Assembly: GCF_014201145.1 (NCBI RefSeq)
Contig: NZ_JACHDP010000001.1
Location: forward strand, 4,340,001-4,404,000
Length of the DNA: 64,000 bases
Direction: 5' to 3'
DNA from: Micromonospora parathelypteridis
GTDB taxonomy: Bacteria; Actinomycetota; Actinomycetes; Mycobacteriales; Micromonosporaceae
The notes under the pieces were generated by a model, which had not been told where the DNA came from, searched no databases, and saw nothing but the letters and a program-made list of their open reading frames with translations. The position numbers and the translations under genes are program-made. Positions 1-7,212 of the stretch are shown here, piece after piece; the first letter of the stretch is position 1, and every line of letters begins with the position of its first letter.

Positions 1-63
1 CTGCAATGTGTCGGCCGCGGATTCCCGTCCGCAGCGCGGGCAGTCCAGGTGGGTCAGGTACAC
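1..63 (-). CDS. Threonine synthase-like protein, N-terminal fragment
   Basis: Only the first 21 codons lie in the window; the gene continues off the left edge. It starts with GTG at 63, preceded five bases upstream by a strong AAGGAG site. The peptide begins VYLTHLDCPRCGRE. This resembles the start of actinobacterial PLP-dependent threonine synthases, which carry a short Cys-x-x-Cys element just after the first ten residues. The enzyme family converts O-phosphohomoserine to threonine in the cytoplasm. It lies 14 bases downstream of the LigD-like gene on the same strand, so the two may share a transcript. The fragment is too short to exclude another PLP enzyme or a zinc-ribbon protein. Confidence 0.55.
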   Translation of the reverse strand, partial: MYLTHLDCPRCGRESAADTLQ

Positions 64-77
64 GTCGCTCCTTGCCG

Positions 78-1127
78 TCAGACCGCGTCGATGCTCTGCC
101 AGCGTCGGCTGCGCCGCCCCGGCTCGTACGCCGAGTCCAGCCGTTTGGCGATCACGCCCGGCAGGCCCTGCTCCCGGCCGGCGCGCAGGGCCTCGTCGCC
201 CGCGCCCGGGAACCACGGCGGAGTCTGCCAGTGCGGACCGGCCAAGGCCAGCCCATCGAGCAGCTCCCGGCGTTGCGCGTACGGCACGTCGGCGCTGCTC
301 ACGCCCTCGAGCCAGAGCAGGTCGACGACCAGGTACTGGGCGCCCTGTGGGACTCGACTGCCGCCGGTCGGTCGGATCGGGCGCACCCGGCCGGCACCGT
401 CGATCCGAACGAGCACACCGTCGAACACGGCCTCGGTGGGCGCGAGCGCCTCGGCCATCGCACGCAGCCACGGGTAGCCGCCGGTGATCTCCTCGTCGGT
501 CTCGGAGAGCAGCCGTAGCCGGCCGCCGGAGACGTACGCCATCGCCCGTACCCCGTCCCACCGCAGCTCGTACCCCCAGGAGGCACGGTCGCGGGGGAGC
601 CCGGCGGCGGACGTGGCGTGCATCGGGCGGACCAGGTCGGGCATCGGCGTCCAGCCCGGCGGCGCCGGGTCGGTGCGCCGGACCATCCAGTCCCGCCCTC
701 CGGTGGCGAACAGGGCGTAGCGACCGGCCGTCCGGTCACCGGCGAGCGTCACGATCACCTCGTCGTCCCGCCACTTCTCGCACCGGTAGGTGCCCCGGTC
801 GTGGATCACCATCCGGCCGCCGCCGTACTCACCGGCGGGGATCTCGCCGGAGAAGTCGAGGTATTCCATGGGGTGGTCCTCGGTGTGTACGGCGAGGTGG
901 TTGCGACCCGGGTCGCGGGGTAGGCCACGCGGCACCGCCCAGGAGGCCAGCACGCCCTCGTGCTCCAGGCGCAGATCCCAGTGCAGGCTGCGGGCGTGGT
1001 GCTGCTGGATGACGAAGCGGGCGGTGTCGCCGTCGGGGGCGGCGGCCGCAGGGCTCCGTTCGGGCACCGGCTCAGGCGTGCGGGCCGCGTCCCGTCGTCG
1101 CCGGTACTCCTCCAGCCGGTCGGTCAC
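78..1127 (-). CDS. LigD-type 3'-phosphoesterase fused to a degenerate ATP-dependent DNA ligase domain
   Basis: This is a 349-residue cytoplasmic protein. The GTG start at 1127 is chosen because GGAGAATGCGG precedes it; an upstream ATG at 1304 would overlap the divergent reductase. Residues about 37-155 form the LigD phosphoesterase domain, which trims 3' ends in bacterial non-homologous end joining. Its metal and catalytic residues appear intact: His43, His49, Asp51, Arg53 and His81/His85. Residues about 165-349 resemble the ligase adenylation domain, but motif I reads RWDGVR, so the nucleophilic lysine is Arg189. The motif IV segment reads GLPGVIAK where the family has GLEGVVAK, and the C-terminal motif V lysine is missing. 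No polymerase domain or Ku gene is nearby. It is best read as an active end-processing domain on a pseudo-ligase scaffold. Confidence 0.85.
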   Translation of the reverse strand: MTDRLEEYRRRRDAARTPEPVPERSPAAAAPDGDTARFVIQQHHARSLHWDLRLEHEGVLASWAVPRGLPRDPGRNHLAVHTEDHPMEYLDFSGEIPAGEYGGGRMVIHDRGTYRCEKWRDDEVIVTLAGDRTAGRYALFATGGRDWMVRRTDPAPPGWTPMPDLVRPMHATSAAGLPRDRASWGYELRWDGVRAMAYVSGGRLRLLSETDEEITGGYPWLRAMAEALAPTEAVFDGVLVRIDGAGRVRPIRPTGGSRVPQGAQYLVVDLLWLEGVSSADVPYAQRRELLDGLALAGPHWQTPPWFPGAGDEALRAGREQGLPGVIAKRLDSAYEPGRRSRRWQSIDAV

Positions 1128-1221
1128 ACCCGCATTCTCCGGCAAACCGGACCATCGTGCTGGATGCCGGAGTGTCCGGTTCGCTCGGCGGGCGAGGGCT
1201 CGGCGGGGTAGAACGGACCTC

Positions 1222-2010
1222 ATGGACCTCACCGACCAGCCCACCGCCCTGCTTCCCGGGGAAGTGCGGATGCCCCTACTCGGCTTCGGCACCTGGCAGG
1301 CCACCGGCCAGGCCGGTTACGAGGCGGTGCTGGCCGCGCTCGACACCGGCTACCGGCACCTCGACACCGCCACCGTGTACGGCAACGAGCGGGAGGTCGG
1401 CCGGGCGGTGCAGGAGAGCGGGCTGCGCCGGGAGGACGTCTTCATCACCACCAAGCTCCCGCCGGACCGGGTGGGCCGGGAGCGCGCGACGTTGGAGGCC
1501 AGCCTGGAGGCGCTCGGCGTCGACCAGGTGGACCTGTGGTTGATCCACTGGACGCCGTCGTCGCCGGCGGACAGCATCCCGCTCTGGCGCGAGCTGCTGG
1601 CCGCCCGGGACGAGAACCTCGTCCGGGCGGTCGGCGTCAGCAACTACAGCACCGCGCAGATCGACGAGCTGATCCAGTCGACCGAGGAGAACCCGGCGGT
1701 AAACCAGATCCAGTGGAGTCCTGCGCTGTACGACCGGCAGCGGCACGCCGAGCACCGGGACCGAGGCGTGGTGCTGGAGGGTTACAGCCCCTTCAAGACC
1801 AGTGACCTCAGCGATCCGGTGCTGACCAGGATCGCCGCCGCGCACGGCGTCTCCCCGGCGCAGGTGGTGCTGCGGTGGCACATCGACCACGAGATCGTGG
1901 TGATCCCGAAGTCGGTGACCCCGGAGCGGATCACCGCCAACTTCGACGTCTTCCACTTCTCGTTGACGGCGGAGGAGATGCGCGACATCGACGCGCTCGG
2001 CGAGGTCTGA
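1222..2010 (+). CDS. Aldo/keto reductase (2,5-diketo-D-gluconate reductase type)
   Basis: This is a 262-residue NADPH-dependent reductase with the single-domain TIM-barrel of the AKR family. The catalytic tetrad is visible: Asp48 and Tyr53 in the DTATVYGNE segment, Lys78 in TTKLP and His109 in LIHW. The IPKSV segment near residue 227 is the usual NADP-phosphate-binding stretch. Length is close to the family norm of 270-280. The ATG at 1222 is preferred over far-upstream in-frame codons because MDLTDQP is followed by the family's PLLGFGTW strand; the ribosome site in front is weak. It is divergent from the LigD-like gene across 94 bases. The substrate cannot be told from sequence; members reduce assorted aldehydes, ketones and keto-sugars. 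Confidence 0.9.
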   Translation: MDLTDQPTALLPGEVRMPLLGFGTWQATGQAGYEAVLAALDTGYRHLDTATVYGNEREVGRAVQESGLRREDVFITTKLPPDRVGRERATLEASLEALGVDQVDLWLIHWTPSSPADSIPLWRELLAARDENLVRAVGVSNYSTAQIDELIQSTEENPAVNQIQWSPALYDRQRHAEHRDRGVVLEGYSPFKTSDLSDPVLTRIAAAHGVSPAQVVLRWHIDHEIVVIPKSVTPERITANFDVFHFSLTAEEMRDIDALGEV

Positions 2011-2136
2011 ATCGGCGGTTTCCTTCATCTGGCACCTCGGCGATGAAGGGTATCGACATCGACGCTCATGACGGTATAGCGTGCCCGTCATCACGTTCGT
2101 CGATCCGTTCGAACCCGCCGTCGTTGGAGGATCGCC

Positions 2137-2289
2137 ATGGCCCGCTCACCATCCATCCGTCTGCGCCGTCGTGGGGTGCTCGGCATCCCCGCCCTGGTGG
2201 CCGCCGCGCTGACGGTCGTCGCCCGACCCGCCCCGGCGAGCGCCGCGCCGAAGGCCGAGTGTCTCGCCGACCTGCTTCAGGACGCCTGA
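2137..2289 (+). CDS. 50-residue Tat-like signal-peptide ORF in front of the amidase
   Basis: The ATG at 2137 follows GGAGG with six bases between. The product has an arginine-rich start (IRLRRRGVLG), a hydrophobic core and an APASA|APK cleavage site at about residue 36. It then runs about 14 more residues and stops at TGA 2287-2289. That TGA overlaps the amidase ATG as TGATG, in a different frame. So a good secretion signal with its own ribosome site is translated, but in sequence terms it is not joined to the enzyme. It could be a frameshifted front end of the amidase gene (error or mutation), a site of ribosomal frameshifting, or a coupled leader peptide. The twin arginines suggest Tat export, without a perfect consensus. 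Confidence 0.6.
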   Translation: MARSPSIRLRRRGVLGIPALVAAALTVVARPAPASAAPKAECLADLLQDA

Positions 2290-3251
2290 TGGCGACGATC
2301 CCCTGGCTGGTGGACGTGCTGCGCGCCGCCGGAGTCCAGGTCGTCGTCGAGGGCGACTGGCTCAACCGGATGCGACCGGGCTCCTTCGACCCGATCGGGG
2401 TGCTCTGGCACCACACCGCCTCGACCTCCAGCGCCAGCAATCCCCACCCGGCGCTCGGCATCTGCATCAACGGCCGGTCCGACCTGCCCGGCCCGCTGTG
2501 TCAGGCGCTTGTCGACTACAACGGCGTCTTCCACGTCATCTCGGCCGGCCGCTGCAACCACGCCGGAGTCAGCGGCGGCAGCGGACCGATCCCAGCCGGG
2601 GACGGCAACACCCTCATGATCGGGTGGGAGATCGACTACAACGGCGTCAACCAGGAGATGACCACCGCGCAGTACAACGCGTCGCTCGCCGCCACCGCCG
2701 CCGTGCTCACCCGGTTGGGTCGCGACAGCAGCTACGCCCGGGGGCACCGGGAAACCAGCACCACCGGCAAGATCGACCCTTCCTTCATCGACCTGAACGT
2801 GATGCGGGCCGACGTGGCGGCGAAGATGGCCGGCGGAACGGCCTGGTCCTCCACCGTCGACAACACCACCAGCGGCCGGTTCACCGCCAGCGCCAACTGG
2901 GGCGTGTCGACGTACTCCAGCCAGCGGTACGGCGCCGACTACCGGTACGCGGACCCGGTCGCCGCCAGCGACCCCGCCTGGTACCGGTTCAACGTCCCGG
3001 CGGCGGGCAACTACCGGGTCGAGGCCTGGTGGCCGGCCAACTCCGGCTACAACAGCGCGGCCCCGTACATCGTCGCCACCAGCAGCGGCAACCAGACCGT
3101 CCACGTCGACCAGCGGGTGACCGGCGGGCAGTGGCGGGTCCTCGGCACGTTCACGCTGCCGGCCGGGGACGCCAACCGGGTGGCGGTGAGCCGGTGGAGC
3201 AACGCCGCCGGTCTCGTCATCGCCGACGCTGTCCGACTCACCCGGGTCTGA
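2289..3251 (+). CDS. N-acetylmuramoyl-L-alanine amidase with C-terminal golvesin/xanthan-lyase-type binding domain
   Basis: This is a 320-residue protein. Residues about 30-175 form an Amidase_2/PGRP-type domain that cuts the amide between N-acetylmuramate and L-alanine in peptidoglycan. Candidate zinc and catalytic residues are His41/His42 (LWHHTAS), Glu114 (GWEIDYNG), His153 and Asp163 (KIDPSF). Residues about 187-320 match the beta-sandwich domain seen in golvesin and xanthan lyase, with its characteristic VDN...SGRF, DYRYA, YRVEAWW and ADAVRL segments, probably a glycan-binding module. From ATG 2289 the protein has no signal peptide; the overlapping upstream ORF supplies one in another frame. 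Substrate and chemistry are well supported; cellular location is the open question. Confidence 0.85.
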   Translation: MATIPWLVDVLRAAGVQVVVEGDWLNRMRPGSFDPIGVLWHHTASTSSASNPHPALGICINGRSDLPGPLCQALVDYNGVFHVISAGRCNHAGVSGGSGPIPAGDGNTLMIGWEIDYNGVNQEMTTAQYNASLAATAAVLTRLGRDSSYARGHRETSTTGKIDPSFIDLNVMRADVAAKMAGGTAWSSTVDNTTSGRFTASANWGVSTYSSQRYGADYRYADPVAASDPAWYRFNVPAAGNYRVEAWWPANSGYNSAAPYIVATSSGNQTVHVDQRVTGGQWRVLGTFTLPAGDANRVAVSRWSNAAGLVIADAVRLTRV

Positions 3252-3934
3252 CGATCCCGGCTTGATCGACTCGAGTTCGGTGGAGTCGGGGTGTCCGAGT
3301 CGCGATGACGCCCCGGCTTCACGGAACCCGAGTGAATCACGAGGGTGACTGATGCTCCAGTACAAGGAATCGTCGTACGAGAAGCAGAGGTCGGGCGGCG
3401 GTCGCTCCTGGCCATGCTGGTGATCGCGTGGTCAACCTCGACCGGGTGACGCTCTTTCCCCGTCCTCCGGGAAGCGCTGGCCGGGCGCCCACCATTCGGG
3501 ATAAATCGGCGTTCGGCCTGCGGCGGTTCTGGGTCATCCCGGCAGGTGGGAGACCTCGCTGATCCGTCAATTCAGGTATCTGTGAGTGGCTGAGTGAGCC
3601 CACGATCCGATCGGTGCCGGGCCGCTTTCGCCGCCGTTGCCGGTGGGGTCGATCGAGGACGTGCGACCCAAAGAAGCGCCGGGTGGAATCCACTGTGGTA
3701 GGTGAATTGGCGAGCGTTTTCGGTCGCCAATTGCTCGGCGAATGATGGTTGAGCAGGGCTGGCGGACGCTTCCCGTCCCACCCGCTCCGAGCAGGAAAGA
3801 CTCCACTGCGTCACCGGCGTGGACGAAAAAGGCTGATTGTCGCATTCATCCTCACTGTTTGTGATGCTACTTGTGCGTAGAGCGGGCTCCTCCCTACAGT
3901 CCCGATCGATATCAGGACACACGGGGGAGGGTTC
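3252..3934. other. 683-base non-coding stretch upstream of the toxin operon
   Basis: I see no convincing gene here. The minus-strand frames at 3567-3922 have no recognisable domain or ribosome site. The stretch is less GC-rich than the neighbouring genes. The sequence TTGTCG at 3837-3842, then 17 bases, then TGTGAT at 3860-3865 is a possible housekeeping-type promoter for the operon starting at 3935, with four of six matches in each hexamer. That is weak evidence. The length is unusual for this gene-dense window and suggests regulatory sequence or decayed coding sequence. Confidence 0.4.
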
Positions 3935-6900
3935 GTGGCAGGTCGAAAGACTGCCACCGTTCGTTCATGCCTTGCGGCAGGTGTTGCCGTGCTGACGGCG
4001 GTCGCATTGGCTGGCATATCGGGCGAACCGGCGGAGTACTTCGCCGCAGGTCCCGATGGCGTAACGGGTGGCGTAGAAAACAGGTCCGACGAGGCGGCTT
4101 CCGCACGGACCGCGCGCAAGACCGGCAAGCCGGTGCAGGTCAAGAGCCTCACCTCGGAGACCACCGAGGTGTTCGCCCTGCCCGACGGGCAGTTCCGGGC
4201 CGAGTTGTCCCTCGGGCCGACCCGGGTTCGCCGTGGTGACGACTGGGTCCCGGTCGACCTCACCCTCCACCGTGACGCCGACGGCACGGTCCGCCCCGCG
4301 GCGCACCCCTTCGACCTCGCGATCTCCGGCCCGCGACCGGATGGCACCCACGAGCTGGCAGCCGTGGGCAAGGGCGACGACCGGGTGGCGGTCAACTGGG
4401 TTGGCGCGCTGCCGGAGCCGCAACTGCGCGAGGACCGCGCCACCTACGTGGACGCGCTACCCGGCGTCGACCTCGTCGTCCGGGCGAGCCGGATCGGCCA
4501 GGAGACGCTCTTCGTGGTCAAGACCCGTGCCGCCCTGAGTCGGGTCGCGAGGCTCTCACTGCCGGTCACCGGCCGCAACGTGGCGGACATCCAGCGCGGC
4601 GTGGGCGGCGACCTCGCCGTCAAGGACGCAACCGGCCGCACCATCGCGACGACCCCGGCGCTGAAGATGTGGGATGCCCGAGTCGACGCGCAGGGCGAGC
4701 CGGCCAGCAAGACGCCGGTCGCCTCCGCCGTTGCCAAGGTGGCCGGAGCCGCCGCGGGCAGTGCCCTCGCGCTGACCCTTACGCCCGACGAGAAGTGGCT
4801 CGCGGCACCGGAGCGGAAGTATCCGATCACCATCGACCCGCAGATCAACCCCCTCTCCACCACCTTCGACACCTTCGTGCAGGCCAACGAAGGCGTCGAC
4901 CGCGGCGGCGAGGCAGACCTCCGGCTCGGCAAGCTCGGCACGACCGGCCCGATCACCCGGTCGTTCGCCCGCTGGGACACCACCGCCCTGGTCGGCAAGC
5001 AGATCAACTCGGCGACCATCTCGCTGTGGAACTGGTGGTCGGTGCAGTGCGCCGCGCGGTCGTGGGAACTCTGGACGACAGGTTCGATCTCCGACGGCAT
5101 CGTGTGGAGCAACCAGCCGGCCTGGAACTACCAGGAGAGCGTCTCCACGGCGTCGGCCGGCTACGACACGCCGTGTGACGACAACTGGGTCGGCGTCACC
5201 GCCACCAGCTTCTTCCAGCGGGCGGCCAACGCGGGCGACACCCGCGCGGACATGGGCCTGCGGGCAACCGACGAGACCGACTCGACGGCCTTCAAGCAGT
5301 TCCGGTCCCGCAACTACTCCGGCACCACGAGCGTGCCGAAGGCCGTCGTCACGTACAACTCGTATCCGACGGTGACCGCGCGGTCGACTGTGCCGGCCAC
5401 CAGCTGCGTGACCGGCTCCGGCCGCCCCACTGTCAACACGGTGACCCCGCAGCTCAAGGCCACCGTCTCCGACGGGGAGGGGACCGCCATGGCGGTCACC
5501 TTCGAGTGGTGGGCCATGAACTCCGACACGCCGATCGGCTCGGCCGTCCTCAGCGGTGTCGGCAACGGGGCCACCGCCGCGACCACGGTCCCGGCTGGCG
5601 CCTTCGCCGACGGCGGCATCTACCGCTGGCGGGTCAAGGCGTCCGACGGCGTGACCGGCAGCGACCCCTGGTCCTCGTTCTGCGAGATGCAGGTCTACAC
5701 CACCGTTCCACCGGTCACCGGCTGCACCGGCGGCACGGAGAGTGACTTCAACGGCGACGGCGTCGCGGACGTCGCGATCGCCGACCCCGAGGCCACCACG
5801 AACAGCCAGATCCGCGCCGGGCAGGTGCACGTCAGCTATGGCGGCAGCTCCGCGGTGCAGACCCTGCAGGAGGGCGTCGACAAGGTGCCCGGCGCGCCCG
5901 AGCCGGGTGACCGCTTCGGCACCTCGATCTCCTCGTACGACGCCAACAACGACGGGTGCACCGACCTCGCGGTGGGTGTCCCGTTCCAGGATGTCTCCGG
6001 CCTGCAGGACGCCGGCGTCGTCCTCGTCCTGCTCGGCTCGCCGGCAGGGCTGGCCAAGGGGCCGGCCTCGTTGACCTACCACCAGGACGTCACGAACGTG
6101 CCGGACACGGCCGAGGCCTTCGACTGGTTCGGCTACGCGGTGGCCGGCAGCCAGACGGCCAGTGGCCAGCCGTACCTGGTCATCGGCGCGCCCGGTGAAA
6201 GCCTCGCGGCCCCGGTCACCGGCATCGTCCACTACATCCGGGGCAACGTGAACGTGGCGCTCAGCCAGGGCGCCGGCATCCCCGGCGCGGCCGAGATCGA
6301 CGACCGCACCGGATACGCGGTGGCCGCATCCAAGTACCACTGGGGCGTCAGCTCGCCGGGTGAGGCGATCGGCACCGAGGTGTTCGCCGGCGCGGTGAAC
6401 GTCTTCAGCCACACGCTGACCAGTGGGCTGCCCACGCTCGCCGCCGAGCTCAACCAGGACAAGACGACGGGGTCGGGCAAAGCCGAGGCCAACGACAACT
6501 TCGGTAAGTCGATCGCCATCGCGCCCTATCGACCGGTCGGTTCAGCGCAGGGCACCCCGGATTCGCTTGTGGCTGTCGGCGCGCCGGGTGAGGACGACGA
6601 GATCCGTCGGCCAGACGTAGCGCATGCGGACGTCGGCCAGGCAGAGGTCTACCACGTCACCGCCGCCAACACCTCTGAGCGGGTCGAGTTGATCACATCC
6701 GAACCACTGACACCAACCCAGCTGAGCCCCGGCGACTACCTGGGCGAGAAGGTCGTGGTGGTGAACACGAACCCGGCGGTCGAGAGCACCAGTTCGACGA
6801 TGTTCATCGCGATAGGCATTCCGGGCAGGGACGGTTCCGCCCCCACCGAGGACGGGTCCGTCGTGACACGTGACTCCGGTCAGGTATGGGTTCTGCCCGC

Positions 6901-7168
6901 GGTGGACAGCTGGCCCCACAAGCCGGTGCGAATCTCGCGAAACGGGGTGAGCCCGCCGGGCTACCCGCGGCCGGGCGAGATCATCGGCACCTCGCTCGGG
7001 GCCACCTCGAAGCGGCTCCTGGTGGCGACCCCGTACGGCACCGACGCCGTCTACGGCTTCAGTTGGTCGAACCTGGCCAGCGGGTCGACGGCGCCCACCG
7101 ACACCTGGCAGCCCGGCGTGAACGGCTTCCCGGCCAACGTGAGCACGTTCGGGGCGGCGGTCAACTGA
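3935..7168 (+). CDS. Secreted DNRLRE-domain protein with C-terminal FG-GAP repeats (first gene of toxin operon)
   Basis: This is a 1077-residue protein starting with GTG at 3935 behind GGGGGAGG. An N-terminal hydrophobic signal (about residues 8-32) indicates export. Residues about 79-310 form an N-terminal module found again in the next gene (PDG...RRGDDWVP...YPITIDP). A DNRLRE-type beta-sandwich of the kind that precedes Rhs/YD proteins follows at about 310-480. After fibronectin-like strands, residues about 600-1077 hold FG-GAP/integrin-type propeller repeats with calcium-loop motifs such as DFNGDGVAD and DANNDGCTD. The next gene's ATG overlaps its stop as TGATG, although a GTG 45 bases on is the better start. 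Given its neighbours it is probably a cell-surface or delivery partner of the YD toxin; that role is inferred from gene order. Confidence 0.8.
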   Translation: MAGRKTATVRSCLAAGVAVLTAVALAGISGEPAEYFAAGPDGVTGGVENRSDEAASARTARKTGKPVQVKSLTSETTEVFALPDGQFRAELSLGPTRVRRGDDWVPVDLTLHRDADGTVRPAAHPFDLAISGPRPDGTHELAAVGKGDDRVAVNWVGALPEPQLREDRATYVDALPGVDLVVRASRIGQETLFVVKTRAALSRVARLSLPVTGRNVADIQRGVGGDLAVKDATGRTIATTPALKMWDARVDAQGEPASKTPVASAVAKVAGAAAGSALALTLTPDEKWLAAPERKYPITIDPQINPLSTTFDTFVQANEGVDRGGEADLRLGKLGTTGPITRSFARWDTTALVGKQINSATISLWNWWSVQCAARSWELWTTGSISDGIVWSNQPAWNYQESVSTASAGYDTPCDDNWVGVTATSFFQRAANAGDTRADMGLRATDETDSTAFKQFRSRNYSGTTSVPKAVVTYNSYPTVTARSTVPATSCVTGSGRPTVNTVTPQLKATVSDGEGTAMAVTFEWWAMNSDTPIGSAVLSGVGNGATAATTVPAGAFADGGIYRWRVKASDGVTGSDPWSSFCEMQVYTTVPPVTGCTGGTESDFNGDGVADVAIADPEATTNSQIRAGQVHVSYGGSSAVQTLQEGVDKVPGAPEPGDRFGTSISSYDANNDGCTDLAVGVPFQDVSGLQDAGVVLVLLGSPAGLAKGPASLTYHQDVTNVPDTAEAFDWFGYAVAGSQTASGQPYLVIGAPGESLAAPVTGIVHYIRGNVNVALSQGAGIPGAAEIDDRTGYAVAASKYHWGVSSPGEAIGTEVFAGAVNVFSHTLTSGLPTLAAELNQDKTTGSGKAEANDNFGKSIAIAPYRPVGSAQGTPDSLVAVGAPGEDDEIRRPDVAHADVGQAEVYHVTAANTSERVELITSEPLTPTQLSPGDYLGEKVVVVNTNPAVESTSSTMFIAIGIPGRDGSAPTEDGSVVTRDSGQVWVLPAVDSWPHKPVRISRNGVSPPGYPRPGEIIGTSLGATSKRLLVATPYGTDAVYGFSWSNLASGSTAPTDTWQPGVNGFPANVSTFGAAVN

Positions 7169-7212
7169 TGAAGAACATGAATGTGCGCAGTTCAACGGGG
7201 GAGGACCTGACG

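Noticed and set aside
3567..3922. Small minus-strand frames in the 3.3-3.9 kb gap
   Set aside because: No ribosome site, no similarity I can recognise and overlapping one another in different frames.
4556..6412. 618-codon minus-strand frame opposite the FG-GAP protein
   Set aside because: Arg/Val/Gly-rich shadow without a start signal; the other strand encodes repeated calcium-loop motifs.
7168..7212. ATG at 7168 overlapping the previous stop as the start of the LamG protein
   Set aside because: It would add 15 polar residues before the signal peptide and lacks a ribosome site; GTG 7213 has a strong one. It is not fully excluded.
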